From Maribellus luteus (GTDB lineage Bacteria; Bacteroidota; Bacteroidia; Bacteroidales; Prolixibacteraceae): a DNA stretch of 64,000 nt. Below are positions 8,945-17,237 of this stretch, one piece after another (position 1 is the stretch's first letter; each line of letters begins with the position of its first letter). The stretch is taken from positions 186,001 to 250,000 of the forward strand of contig NZ_QWGR01000001.1 in NCBI RefSeq assembly GCF_003576475.1. Direction: 5' to 3'. Below the pieces are notes generated by a model. The model searched no databases. It was not told where the DNA came from and worked only from the letters and a program-made list of their open reading frames with translations. The position numbers and the translations under genes were made by a program.

Positions 8945-9402
8945 CAGGCGTATTTTTTAAACTGTCTGTATTTCAGTGTAATCGACTCGATAGCGAGTTG
9001 ATTGCTGGTACTGTTTAAGGTTCCAAGTTCCCAAGAAATGGGGTAGGCCCTCATTATTCTCCACGAGGCCAGCGGTGTTCCGTCGTTTCCCAAAAGAGAT
9101 AATGTTATGTCCTTGGGCGAGAATTTGAAATCCTCGATGGCTTTTCTGCACCAGTCATCCAAACCGGAATTTGCCACCAGGCATCTTTTTAACACCAGGT
9201 TCTCGTACTTTGGCTGAACAGGAAGGTGGTGAACAAAATTATTGTCACCACCTTCCTTCTTTGGAATGGTATCTAAGGTTACTTTCAAACCGGAAACTTC
9301 CTGAAAACTGGCATCCATTTCCGAAAATCCATCGAATTTTACTGAAAAGTAGAACGCTGTTGGCGGGGCATAATCGGTCTGAAAAAAGCTGTCGCTACCC
9401 AT
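8944..9402 (-). CDS. inner tube protein 2, gp19-like, Afp5/Pvc5-like
   Basis: A phage T4 gp19-like tube protein of 152 residues when started at the ATG at 9402. The frame extends 18 codons further to 9456, but that would overlap the previous tube gene by about 50 bases and add a non-family N-terminus. The 9402 start lies four bases after the neighbour's stop. Family features are FYFSVKFDG near the N-terminus, FQEVSGLKV, YENLVLKRC, and the C-terminal SNQLAIESITLKYRQF. In eCIS particles this second tube isoform usually forms the layer that docks the tube onto the baseplate. It is a paralogue of the tube gene immediately upstream. Confidence 0.9.
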   Translation of the reverse strand: MGSDSFFQTDYAPPTAFYFSVKFDGFSEMDASFQEVSGLKVTLDTIPKKEGGDNNFVHHLPVQPKYENLVLKRCLVANSGLDDWCRKAIEDFKFSPKDITLSLLGNDGTPLASWRIMRAYPISWELGTLNSTSNQLAIESITLKYRQFKKYA

Positions 9403-9406
9403 AGAA

Positions 9407-9859
9407 TTATCCGTTTGAAATCGTGAGTCCTTCGTGCATAATCTCGATGCTTTCAATGGCTACCTCGTTGGCTTCCGATTTCAAATCAGTGGAACTGATC
9501 TTCGTTGGCCAGGCGTTGGTAAGTGTCCATGTCATCGTCGGATTACCACTTTCATCGAGTAGTTTGATAACAACGTTCATTCGTTCGATGGTATTCATCT
9601 TTATCTTGTTGTACCAGTCGAAGAAACTGTTGTCTTTGGCAAACACTCCTTTTTTCATGGTTATGTTGCTGTTCTTAACCATTCCGGGCATGTTTATTTC
9701 CGAAAATACGGGGCTGTTGCCATGTCGGTAGGTAAGAGGTTGAGCCTCCACGTCCAATCCGCTTACTTCCTGAAAGGGAATGTTGGTGGTGCTTCCCCAG
9801 TCTACCATAAAATAAAACTTTGGTAAGGGCCAGTTCTTGTCTTGTGCTTCTCCTGCCAT
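9407..9859 (-). CDS. inner tube protein 1, gp19-like, Afp1/Pvc1-like
   Basis: A 150-residue gp19-family protein: PKFYFMVDWG at the start, then FQEVSGLDVEAQPLTYRHGNS, NITMKKGVFAKDN, and a C-terminal EANEVAIESIEIMHEG. It would stack as hexamers to make the main rigid inner tube that is expelled on sheath contraction and may carry cargo in its lumen. It lies 28 bases downstream of the sheath gene and four bases before the second tube gene. Length and motif order are ordinary for the family. Assignment as the major tube (Pvc1) rather than the baseplate-proximal one rests on its position next to the sheath gene. Confidence 0.92.
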   Translation of the reverse strand: MAGEAQDKNWPLPKFYFMVDWGSTTNIPFQEVSGLDVEAQPLTYRHGNSPVFSEINMPGMVKNSNITMKKGVFAKDNSFFDWYNKIKMNTIERMNVVIKLLDESGNPTMTWTLTNAWPTKISSTDLKSEANEVAIESIEIMHEGLTISNG

Positions 9860-9887
9860 GATCTTCTATTTTTATGATTATTTCTGA

Positions 9888-11549
9888 TTATGATTTTTGC
9901 ATTTGCTGTTCGAATGTCACCACAATAAATTCGGCGGGTCGTACAATGGCCAGTTTTACTGTGATCAGCATTTTCCCTTCAAGAATGTCCAGTGCAGTCA
10001 TGGTTGAACCCAGACCCACCTGTACTTCAAAAGCATCATCGGGAGAGGCTCCGGCCAATGCTCCTTGTTTCCACTTTTCGGTTAAAAAGTTGACAATCAT
10101 ACTTTTTACGGTGATCCAGGTGTTGGCGTCGTTGGGTTCGAACACATATGAACGAAGCGCAAGTTTGATCGACTGTTCTAGCATGATCATTGTTCTGCGG
10201 ACGTTGATGTATTTCCAGTCGAGGCTGTTCCCGTCGAGTGTGCGTGCTCCCCAAACCAGCGTTCCAATCCCCGGAAATGTGCGTATTGCATTGATCGATT
10301 TTCCGGAAATAGCATCTACATTCAGGTTCTCCTGCTCGTCGTGCGTAATGTTAACCGTTGGTTTTACCACGCTGTTTAAACTTATGTTGGCGGGCGATTT
10401 CCAAACTCCGCGGCTGTTGTCAACGGCCGTGTAAATACCGGCCAGTGCCGAAGACGGCGGCAAAATGTTCATGACTGCCCTGATTTCGTCCAGCAAGTCG
10501 GAATAAGTCGGACTGGTTGCAATCAACCCAAGGTGGAAATTTCGCTTTTTGTTCTCAACGAACTTTTCAAGCAAAGCTTCTGTTTCGGGCAATGCTCCCA
10601 AGCCGTTTAAGGTTTCAGCAGTAATACCTTCCTTTAGTTTTCCTTCTTCCACAACTGTAGCTAAATCCGTTGGATTGTCAGCAGTTAATGCTGCTGCCAA
10701 TTCATCGGGCCTCTCCTTGATGAGTGCATTTTTGAAGCCATCTTCATCTTTGGGAAAATCGTTGATAAGAGGCTTCGCTGCTTTTTCAGTTAAAACGGTG
10801 CCCAGTTCAACTTTCGGATCCAATATCTGGAAATCGATCTCTCCTTTTTGAACGATACTGGTATTCATCCAGGGATAATAAGCGGCCGCATAGCTTAAGT
10901 TTTCGGTACCAATTTTTTCCCTGAATTTGTCGATGATATCAACGTTGTCGGTATTAACGCGGGTGCTGTATCCGTCCCAAAGATCAACAATGGCTACGCG
11001 GCTTTGCATTTTCGCGCAGTGAGCCAAGGCCTTTTTGTATACGTCGTAGCTTTCGTCGCCTAGTTTTATTGCATCGGGAACAAGCACCATGGTTGGTTCC
11101 TGTTCTTTTAGCAAAGTGTCGATTCCTGCTACCAGTTCTTCTTTCTTTACATCCTGCATGGTTTTGTAGGTACCTACCGAAACCACATAGCAGGCTCCGC
11201 CGCCGTTGTCGAAAAACAGCTGCATGGCGCGGTACATGTACAAACCTTCACCTTTGGTTTGTTTGATCTCTTTGGTATTGTCGCCAATTGTGATCTCGTG
11301 CATTGCTTGTTCTCCTTCATTTACATCAGCAAGCTCGAATAGCGTTTCTGCGGGACCGCCGAACCACTGCCTGTATTCTGATAATGAAGTAATCCTGGTG
11401 GGCATTTTTGAGATAGACTTTCCATTTCTGGAGGCTTTCTGTGTATACCCAATAAATGCAGGAATGGCTGTCGCTACTTCAACGACAGAACCCGGAAACG
11501 CATTGATTTCTTCAATGTAAACTCCCGGAGTCATTAATTTTTGTGCCAT
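9888..11549 (-). CDS. contractile tail sheath protein, Afp2-4/Pvc2-4-like
   Basis: A 553-residue sheath protein. The N-terminus MAQKLMTPGVYIEEINAFP is the signature of gp18-like sheaths in eCIS and phage tails. The C-terminal third holds the conserved sheath core (NAIRTFPGIGTLVWGARTL, then YINVRRTMIMLEQSIKLALR, ending with IVRPAEFIVVTFEQ). The middle, about residues 240-330, is an acidic helical insertion and is probably the surface-exposed domain. Only one sheath gene is present, whereas PVC and Afp have several paralogues. This speaks against a type VI secretion system, which would have separate TssB and TssC genes. It is followed by the tube genes. Confidence 0.95.
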   Translation of the reverse strand: MAQKLMTPGVYIEEINAFPGSVVEVATAIPAFIGYTQKASRNGKSISKMPTRITSLSEYRQWFGGPAETLFELADVNEGEQAMHEITIGDNTKEIKQTKGEGLYMYRAMQLFFDNGGGACYVVSVGTYKTMQDVKKEELVAGIDTLLKEQEPTMVLVPDAIKLGDESYDVYKKALAHCAKMQSRVAIVDLWDGYSTRVNTDNVDIIDKFREKIGTENLSYAAAYYPWMNTSIVQKGEIDFQILDPKVELGTVLTEKAAKPLINDFPKDEDGFKNALIKERPDELAAALTADNPTDLATVVEEGKLKEGITAETLNGLGALPETEALLEKFVENKKRNFHLGLIATSPTYSDLLDEIRAVMNILPPSSALAGIYTAVDNSRGVWKSPANISLNSVVKPTVNITHDEQENLNVDAISGKSINAIRTFPGIGTLVWGARTLDGNSLDWKYINVRRTMIMLEQSIKLALRSYVFEPNDANTWITVKSMIVNFLTEKWKQGALAGASPDDAFEVQVGLGSTMTALDILEGKMLITVKLAIVRPAEFIVVTFEQQMQKS

Positions 11550-11569
11550 AATCTTACTACTTTAATGGT

Positions 11570-12586
11570 TTATATATAAATGTGAGAATATTGAATTTCA
11601 GTCAATTGCTTTTCGTCGTTGTAGATGAAATCGGGGCTTGCGTTGCGTAGCCTTTTAATCACGATTCGTCCTTTTTTCAGTGTTGGTTCTTCGGCTTCTA
11701 TAAGTTGGAATGAGTCGTCCTGAAGTTCGGCAATAGGAAGTTTCTCTTTCGATTCAAACACCCAGGCTTCGGTGTTTTCGTGTAACGTTTGTTTTTGCGG
11801 GTCGTTAAAAACCTGTTCTTTCTTTTTATTGATGATGGCAAGGTTCTGAAACTTCTGGTAAACCGGATTTACTATGAAGTATTTCCAAACCGTAGAGCGG
11901 TTGTTAAATTGGATGACATAATTGATTTTCCCGTTTTTTGCAAACTGTTTGTGTAGCTCGTCCGGAAAGATTTCGAGTATCCCCAACGGCTTTTTCCACA
12001 TCGCTTCGCCGGTGTAATAAACCTTATGTTCTTCATTTGATTTGAGTCGCATTCGAATAACTCCTTCCGGTAAATCAGTAAACTGGTAGGCTGTTCCTGG
12101 CGGAGATTGGTTGGATCTCCAGGGAGCCAACGGTGTTCCCCTGACGTCCTGAAAACTAACTTCTCCTTCCTTTTCCTTTGTTTGAATGGTTTGGGAGGTA
12201 ATCACAACTATATCGTTTATTGATACATATTTTTCAGCATGTAAAAACAATGTGTCGGGAGTTTCGAGGTGGGGAGCGAGGTTGTTAAAATAGAAAAGAT
12301 GGTTTCTCAGGTCGAACCGGGGGAGGTCTGAGTAATTAATAAAATACGCGTCGCTGCAAGTAAATCTGAATTTGAGTGATGCAGATTCATTGTCTGATTG
12401 CAGCAGGTCCGGATCGGTTGTCAGCAGGTGAAATCCTCCCGGAAATGGTTTGATGATGATTTCGTAGTTCTTGAGTAATTGGCTGGTTGGCGCTTCGTAG
12501 CTTATTTGAATGGGTTTAAACTTATTGTCATGAAAGTAACTGTGGTCAAATTGAACGGTGAGTATGTGTGTAAAGCTTTGTTTCAT
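11570..12586 (-). CDS. unrecognised eCIS-associated protein between cap and sheath genes
   Basis: I do not recognise a domain. Started at the ATG at 12586 (MKQSFTHILTVQFDH) it has 338 residues. A longer frame to 12652 would overlap the previous gene by about 60 bases, whereas 12586 falls seven bases after that stop. There is no signal peptide or membrane segment. The sequence is a beta-rich mix with many aromatic residues and segments such as FQDVRGTPLAPWRSNQSPPGTAYQFTD (split here only for description), which resemble the start of Ig-like or jelly-roll assembly proteins. Position between the DUF4255 terminator and the sheath implies a structural or assembly role. It could be a collar, a sheath chaperone or a surface decoration; I cannot decide from sequence. 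Confidence 0.7.
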   Translation of the reverse strand: MKQSFTHILTVQFDHSYFHDNKFKPIQISYEAPTSQLLKNYEIIIKPFPGGFHLLTTDPDLLQSDNESASLKFRFTCSDAYFINYSDLPRFDLRNHLFYFNNLAPHLETPDTLFLHAEKYVSINDIVVITSQTIQTKEKEGEVSFQDVRGTPLAPWRSNQSPPGTAYQFTDLPEGVIRMRLKSNEEHKVYYTGEAMWKKPLGILEIFPDELHKQFAKNGKINYVIQFNNRSTVWKYFIVNPVYQKFQNLAIINKKKEQVFNDPQKQTLHENTEAWVFESKEKLPIAELQDDSFQLIEAEEPTLKKGRIVIKRLRNASPDFIYNDEKQLTEIQYSHIYI

Positions 12587-12593
12587 GACCTGT

Positions 12594-13160
12594 TCAATTA
12601 GCTGTTTCGGGCTTGCTGACTGCCGGCGTAATTTTCTGAATCGAAATATCATCGTGCATCACAACTCCGGCTTTGTATAAAACCGATGGCATAAGTTTGC
12701 TGCCAATTGCCGACCACAGGTGGCTAAGTTCGTCGTATCCCAGGCTGCACAGCTCAAAACTGATGTATTTAGGACTGTTGGAGTTGGGAATATCGAGAGG
12801 AATGCGTTTGTTGGCATGAAAAAATCTGACAAGGGCAGACAAATAGCTTAGTCCTTCGATGTAAATATTGCTGTCGAAGTTGGAGCAGAAAAGTAATCTC
12901 AGGTTAACAGGTAAAGAGGAGCTTCGGTATGCGTAGGCTCCTCCGCCGGAATGTTGGTTGCGGTTAATGCTGTTTTTAAGGGTAGATTCTTCTTCCAGCC
13001 CCACGAGAAAAAAAACGATTTTCCCGCTTACATTTTGAGCCTCGGAACCATCCGGTTTAACAATGTTTGAAAGAACCACTTTGTTTTCCGAGATGGAGAA
13101 TTCATTCCTCAAATGTTCATTCAACAGGTCTCTAATATACGTTAGCGTAACATCTATCAT
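12594..13160 (-). CDS. DUF4255 protein, tail terminator/cap, Afp16/Pvc16-like
   Basis: A 188-residue DUF4255 family protein, first gene of the structural operon. The preferred start is the ATG at 13160 (MIDVTLTYIRDLLNEHLRNEF); a TTG nine bases upstream keeps the frame but is less likely. Family features are the N-terminal helix, VLSNIVKPDGS, then GKIVFFLVGLEEE and the central NLRLLFCSNFDSNIYIEGL. Afp16/Pvc16 caps the distal end of tube and sheath and fixes particle length. In many clusters it is last; here it leads the operon, a common arrangement in Bacteroidota. It is followed after seven bases by an unrecognised gene. Confidence 0.9.
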   Translation of the reverse strand: MIDVTLTYIRDLLNEHLRNEFSISENKVVLSNIVKPDGSEAQNVSGKIVFFLVGLEEESTLKNSINRNQHSGGGAYAYRSSSLPVNLRLLFCSNFDSNIYIEGLSYLSALVRFFHANKRIPLDIPNSNSPKYISFELCSLGYDELSHLWSAIGSKLMPSVLYKAGVVMHDDISIQKITPAVSKPETAN

Positions 13161-13412
13161 GTTCCACAAGGATTAATGCCCAAATGTTGTGAGAATCAAG
13201 AAATGGATTGATTTAATGGTCTATTGTCTTGATTGTCAATTAAGTGTAGTCGAGTGTGACTCGGTTCTACTTTTCAATAAGTTGAAGTAAGTTACAGAAA
13301 ATATATATTAAAACCTATATGAGGATATAATTATCTTTTTTAATTAGCATTATGTATCTGTTTTGCTTTTGATCATTTTATGGGTTAACTTACATACTGC
13401 TTTTTAAGAGAA
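13161..13412. promoter_or_regulatory. divergent upstream region of the eCIS structural operon
   Basis: A 250-base AT-rich gap between the eCIS operon (minus) and a small membrane-protein gene (plus). Promoters for both should lie here, but I found no exact TAnnTTTG box on either strand and no convincing operator or hairpin. The assignment rests on gene orientation alone. Confidence 0.4.
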
Positions 13413-13829
13413 ATGCTGATTATATATTTGATAAATGTTCAATACCTGATTACAATGACGACGCTTGCTTTTTTTACTACAGATGTGTTATTGGTATTGA
13501 TAATTTCAGTGCTTGTAACAATAGTTGTCGCGACGGTGTTTTGGCTTCGGCTGAAAGCAGTGATCAACTATTCTTTCAAGTGGAAAGAGCTGGAAATTAT
13601 GCTAAATAAGCTAAACGTGCAGTTTAAAGAGATTCAGGATGAAGTGGCGGTTCTTAAGATCAATATCGATAAAGGACAGGACGATAAACATGAATTTCAG
13701 AAAAAGCTGCTGGCGTTGGAAGCCCGCTTAAAAGCACTGGAAGATGAAAGCTCCTCTTTGCCAGGGGAGAAAAACGATGATAAACAAGATATTGTAGTGG
13801 AGTATTACATGGGCAATTCAGACTCCTGA
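13413..13829 (+). CDS. small membrane-anchored coiled-coil protein within the eCIS locus
   Basis: Unrecognised gene of 138 codons; starting at the second in-frame ATG (13455) gives 124 residues. From that start there is an N-terminal hydrophobic segment (VLLVLIISVLVTIVVATVFWL) followed by a charged helical region with heptad-like spacing (LNKLNVQFKEIQDEVAVLK, then KLLALEARLKALEDE) and a short acidic tail. This predicts a single-pass membrane protein with a cytoplasmic or periplasmic coiled coil. It is the only plus-strand gene inside the eCIS block, squeezed between the structural operon and the convergent AAA+ gene. It could tether particles to the membrane, act in release, or be unrelated. 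The codon pattern looks genuine, but a function is not supported. Confidence 0.6.
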   Translation: MLIIYLINVQYLITMTTLAFFTTDVLLVLIISVLVTIVVATVFWLRLKAVINYSFKWKELEIMLNKLNVQFKEIQDEVAVLKINIDKGQDDKHEFQKKLLALEARLKALEDESSSLPGEKNDDKQDIVVEYYMGNSDS

Positions 13830-13836
13830 TGTCTGA
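13818..13836. terminator. small hairpin between convergent genes
   Basis: TCAGAC (13818-13823) and GTCTGA (13831-13836) form a six-base-pair stem with a seven-base loop that includes the stop codon of the plus-strand gene, just before the stop of the convergent ATPase gene. There is no clear T-tract on either side, so terminator function is only a possibility. Confidence 0.3.
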
Positions 13837-13841
13837 GAGTG

Positions 13842-15191
13842 CTAAACAATGCTTTTGCCTTCTTTCATTTTCTCCATTTTAAGACCTGCCTGTATGTCTT
13901 GCCAGCGAATGAGTTTGTCTTTTCTTCGCATGCATTTCAGAATACAATAATGCAATACATTGATGATAGAGGCTGCGCTTAGTTCATGCTGTTCAGCCAA
14001 AAGATCGATATTGATATCTTCGTCGTAGGTAAAATCAGAGGTGGTTGATTTTTCCCAAAGCTGATGCCGGAGATAAACATCCGGAATTTCAAAATCCAAT
14101 ATTAGCTGGAAGCGCCTGAAAAATGCTTCGTCAATGTTCTTTTTGAAATTGGAACATAGAATGACCAAGCCGTCATAATCTTCCATGCGCTGAAGTAAAA
14201 ATGAAACTTCCTGGTTGGCGTACCTGTCGTGCGAATCGGAAGTATTGCTCCGTTTTCCAAACAGAGCATCGGCTTCGTCAAAAAACAGGATCCAGTCTTT
14301 CGACTCTGCCAGGTCAAAAATGCGGGAAAGGTTTTTCTCCGTTTCTCCGACATATTTCGAGACTACCATTGATAAGTCTACTTTGTAAACATCCATGTTG
14401 AATTGTTTCCCAAGCAGGCTGGCTGTCAGTGTTTTTCCTGTTCCCGGAGGACCGGTGAACAAAACTTTGAATCCCGGTTTGATCTTTTTGCCAAAACTGA
14501 AATTGTTTTTCAGGTCTTTGCCGTGTTCGATGTAATCTTTTATTTCTTCAAGGCCCTGCAACAAATTTCCGGGCAAAACAAGATCGCTCCATTCCTGGCT
14601 GGTGGTAATCCTTTTAGCCGGAAAATCGGCATTAAAATCCGGCTTGTACTTTTCTCCGGTGGTACAATAGAATAGGTATTCGGGCGTAACAGACAAAAGA
14701 CCGGAAGCCATCGGAGCGTTGCTCGATTTTTTTTCGAGGTTAATAATGTCGTGCTTTCTCAGGTAATGTTCTTTATCCAGTAAATGAAGCAGATCAAACC
14801 GCTTTCCCAAATCGTGTCCGGCCAACAGGAAAAGCGCTGTTTCACCCGTCGGAAGGTATCCTTTAAAGTTTTCGTTTCGTACCCCGCCAAACTCGGTAAA
14901 AGGAATGTCGTATAACTCATTTTTCATATACAGCAAGTCGAGCAACGATGGTTTTATGTGTGGAATTAATGCCAAAATAAGAATCAGCCTTTCTTCCATT
15001 CTCATGCTGTGCTTTTTTATCAGGTCGGTATAGGGACACGGGTATTTATCGGCTGATGGCAGGGGAAGGTTTGTGATGGCTGTTTCGCTTGCCGATCTTT
15101 CAAACGTTATTTTTCCGCGAAGCATTATAAGGTCTTGAAACCATTGAAGTTCCTGTTCAATAAAAGCTGCATTGATTGATTTAACGGTCAT
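13842..15191 (-). CDS. AAA+ ATPase of the eCIS, Afp15/Pvc15-like
   Basis: A 449-residue AAA+ ATPase. The N-terminal 220 residues are the family-specific region of eCIS ATPases. The ATPase core has Walker A GPPGTGKT at about residues 246-253 and Walker B ILFFDEADALFG at about residues 300-311. A sensor-1-like stretch LVILCSNFKKNIDEAFFRRF, with an arginine-finger-like RR, follows, and a small helical lid domain ends the protein. Afp15/Pvc15 ATPases act inside the producing cell during particle assembly or recycling and are not part of the mature particle. The gene has its own upstream region, faces the same way as the structural operon and is separated from it by the small plus-strand gene. Confidence 0.92.
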   Translation of the reverse strand: MTVKSINAAFIEQELQWFQDLIMLRGKITFERSASETAITNLPLPSADKYPCPYTDLIKKHSMRMEERLILILALIPHIKPSLLDLLYMKNELYDIPFTEFGGVRNENFKGYLPTGETALFLLAGHDLGKRFDLLHLLDKEHYLRKHDIINLEKKSSNAPMASGLLSVTPEYLFYCTTGEKYKPDFNADFPAKRITTSQEWSDLVLPGNLLQGLEEIKDYIEHGKDLKNNFSFGKKIKPGFKVLFTGPPGTGKTLTASLLGKQFNMDVYKVDLSMVVSKYVGETEKNLSRIFDLAESKDWILFFDEADALFGKRSNTSDSHDRYANQEVSFLLQRMEDYDGLVILCSNFKKNIDEAFFRRFQLILDFEIPDVYLRHQLWEKSTTSDFTYDEDINIDLLAEQHELSAASIINVLHYCILKCMRRKDKLIRWQDIQAGLKMEKMKEGKSIV

Positions 15192-15481
15192 GGTGAAAAA
15201 AGGATAAGTTCGTGTTTATGCGACGTAAATTACGGATTTCATCAGGAAAAGTCAAAACTGAAGCACTGCATTCTGTTGTTTCGTCAAAGTTGTTTTCTCT
15301 ATATGTTTTTTGGGGGAGACGATGTTTTGTCAATAACCCAATATTCTGGTTCCTTCTTTTATCTTTAAATAAGGGGTTGTTATTTGTTTTGATTAAATCG
15401 GGTGTTTCGATTTGTATCGAAAATTAAATTAAAATAGAAAATGAAGAAAAAAATGGAATAAAATGTATTCTTTATTATTCC
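15192..15481. other. intergenic gap between eCIS ATPase and glpD
   Basis: About 290 bases of AT-rich DNA between divergent genes. A 71-codon plus-strand frame (15212-15427) has no recognisable features and is not called. I see no hairpin or repeat here. The promoter of the ATPase gene should lie in its left part and the shared regulatory element of glpD begins at its right end. Confidence 0.5.
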
Positions 15482-15560
15482 TTTTGTGTATGTTTGTTTC
15501 GTTTTTGAATCACAAAAGAAAGAAAAGGAAAAATTAAAGTATCTTTCGTTTCGTTTTTTG
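15482..15560 (+). promoter_or_regulatory. glpD promoter/operator, copy A of a 79-bp shared element
   Basis: This stretch aligns without a gap to 31449-31527, upstream of the polyol permease. Both copies begin with the 20 bases TTTTGTGTATGTTTGTTTCG, which include TATGTTTG (15489-15496), an exact match to the Bacteroidota -7 box TAnnTTTG. A variable 12-base core follows, then an A/G-rich block (AAAGAAAAGGAAAAA) and finally GTTTCGTTTTTTG at 15548-15560. TTTCGTTTT occurs twice here (from 15498 and 15549). Sequences of this kind are plausible sites for a DeoR/GlpR-type repressor placed over the transcription start. The conservation is seen directly; binding by the regulator encoded at 30534-31298 is inference. 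Confidence 0.75.
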
Positions 15561-15592
15561 GGATATTTTATTTGAAAAAAAATACAGTGAGC

Positions 15593-17158
15593 ATGAAAAG
15601 AGAAGGCTTGGCCGAAAAGATTGGTTCAGGAAAGTATAAAAGTGATATTTTGGTGATCGGTGGGGGCGCCACCGGTTTAGGGATAGCAGTTGATGCCGCC
15701 GCGCGCGGTTATCGCGTTGTGTTGCTTGAGCAGGATGATTTTTCAAAGGGCACATCAAGCCGAAGTACCAAACTTGTTCACGGCGGAGTGCGTTACCTTG
15801 CACAGGGCGATGTTCGTATGGTGATTGAAGCCCTCCGGGAGCGCGGTCGTATGCGCCGCAATGCGCCTCACCTGGTTCGTGATATGCGTTTTATTATTGG
15901 AAACTACAAATGGTGGGAGCGCTCGTTTTATACAGTTGGCCTGACCTGCTACGATTTATTGGCCGGTAAGTTGGGGTTGGGACGTTCCCTGCCGCTTTCA
16001 AGTTCACGCATAAAAAAAGAAATTCCGGGGTTAAAACAGGACGGATTGATGGGCGGCGTGGTTTATCATGACGGTCAGTTTGACGATTCGCGGATGGCCA
16101 TCACTTTGGCCCAGACAGCCTTCGATCATGGGGGTGCTTGTCTGAATTATGTTCGTGTTAACGGGTTGGAGAAAGACAGCAGTGGCCGGGTTTGCGGCGT
16201 TCGTGCAGTGGATTTGCTGGATGGCCATGAATTTACGGTCAACAGCCGGGTGGTAGTCAATGCTACGGGTGTTTTTATTGACGATGTGATGGGTATGGAC
16301 AGCCGTCAGGCGAATAAGAAAGTACGTCCGAGTCAGGGAGTTCACCTGGTTGTTGACCGAAAGTTTCTGGGAGGCGATTCAGCGCTGATGATCCCGAAAA
16401 CAAGAGACGGACGGGTATTGTTTGGCGTTCCGTGGCATGACAAAGTGGTGTTGGGAACGACGGATACTCCTTTGAACGAGGCATCGCTGGAACCTTGTGC
16501 CCTGGAGGAGGAAGTTGATTTTATTCTGGATCAGGCAGGGCAGTACCTGGCCAAACAGCCAACGCGCTCAGATGTACTCTCTGTTTTTGCAGGTCTTCGT
16601 CCGTTGGCAGCTCCTACAAACGGAGACGGTCAGAAAACGAAAGAAATCTCTCGTAGTCATAAGATTTACCAGGCTGATTCAGGTCTTTTAACCATCACCG
16701 GAGGGAAATGGACCACTTATCGCGAAATGGCCGAAGAAGTGGTTGATCGCGCGATTGGCATCGGTGGGCTTTCGCGGCGCAAGTGTGTTACGGCCAATAT
16801 GAAGCTGCACGGTTATGCGGTTCAGGGGCCGGAGAGTGGCTGGGATTACGTTTACGGAAGCGACCGGGAAAAGCTGCGCCAGCTGGAGCAGAATGATGCT
16901 GCCAATAAAGAATTATTGCACCCTGAATACAGTTTCCGGGTTTCGCATGTGTTGTGGGCAGTGAGGGAAGAGATGGCACAAACGGTGGAAGATGTGTTGG
17001 CGCGGCGCGTGAGAGCATTATTTCTGGATGCGCGTGCTGCCATCGAGATGGCTCCCCGTGTTGCTTCAATTCTGGCGAAAGAATTGGGTAAAAACAATGA
17101 ATGGGCCCGCGAACAGGTTGCTGTATTTAACCAGCTCGCAAAATGTTATCTTATTTAA
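15593..17158 (+). CDS. glpD: FAD-dependent glycerol-3-phosphate dehydrogenase
   Basis: A GlpD/GlpA-family flavoprotein of 521 residues when started at the ATG at 15593; an in-frame TTG seven codons upstream (15572) is less likely. It has the N-terminal FAD-binding motif DILVIGGGATGLGIAVDAA, then GTSSRSTKLVHGGVRYL, the GlpD signature for FAD and substrate binding. Further marks are VVNATGVFIDDV and a second signature GGKWTTYREMAEEVVD near residue 380. The enzyme oxidises sn-glycerol-3-phosphate to dihydroxyacetone phosphate at the inner membrane and passes electrons to quinone. Length is normal. It is the first gene after the shared element and is followed 79 bases later by a glycerophosphodiesterase, which would supply its substrate. 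Assignment is strong. Confidence 0.93.
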   Translation: MKREGLAEKIGSGKYKSDILVIGGGATGLGIAVDAAARGYRVVLLEQDDFSKGTSSRSTKLVHGGVRYLAQGDVRMVIEALRERGRMRRNAPHLVRDMRFIIGNYKWWERSFYTVGLTCYDLLAGKLGLGRSLPLSSSRIKKEIPGLKQDGLMGGVVYHDGQFDDSRMAITLAQTAFDHGGACLNYVRVNGLEKDSSGRVCGVRAVDLLDGHEFTVNSRVVVNATGVFIDDVMGMDSRQANKKVRPSQGVHLVVDRKFLGGDSALMIPKTRDGRVLFGVPWHDKVVLGTTDTPLNEASLEPCALEEEVDFILDQAGQYLAKQPTRSDVLSVFAGLRPLAAPTNGDGQKTKEISRSHKIYQADSGLLTITGGKWTTYREMAEEVVDRAIGIGGLSRRKCVTANMKLHGYAVQGPESGWDYVYGSDREKLRQLEQNDAANKELLHPEYSFRVSHVLWAVREEMAQTVEDVLARRVRALFLDARAAIEMAPRVASILAKELGKNNEWAREQVAVFNQLAKCYLI

Positions 17159-17237
17159 GCTTTTTTTATTCCAGTTTTAATGGAAGTGTAATGAATCGAA
17201 ACTAATATTGCAACTTGAAACCAAAAAGTAATCAGAA

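Noticed and set aside
9403-9456. N-terminal extension of the second tube protein
   Set aside because: The extra 18 residues lie within the preceding tube gene and do not match the family start; the ATG at 9402 is four bases after that gene's stop.
1-15191. Type VI secretion system as the identity of the contractile locus
   Set aside because: There is a single gp18-like sheath gene with the TPGVYIEE start, a DUF4255 cap and an eCIS-type AAA+ gene. No TssB/TssC pair, TssJLM membrane complex or ClpV is present.
15212-15427. 71-codon plus-strand frame between the eCIS ATPase and glpD
   Set aside because: No recognisable motif, AT-rich, and it lies in what should be promoter DNA. It is not conserved-looking enough to call.
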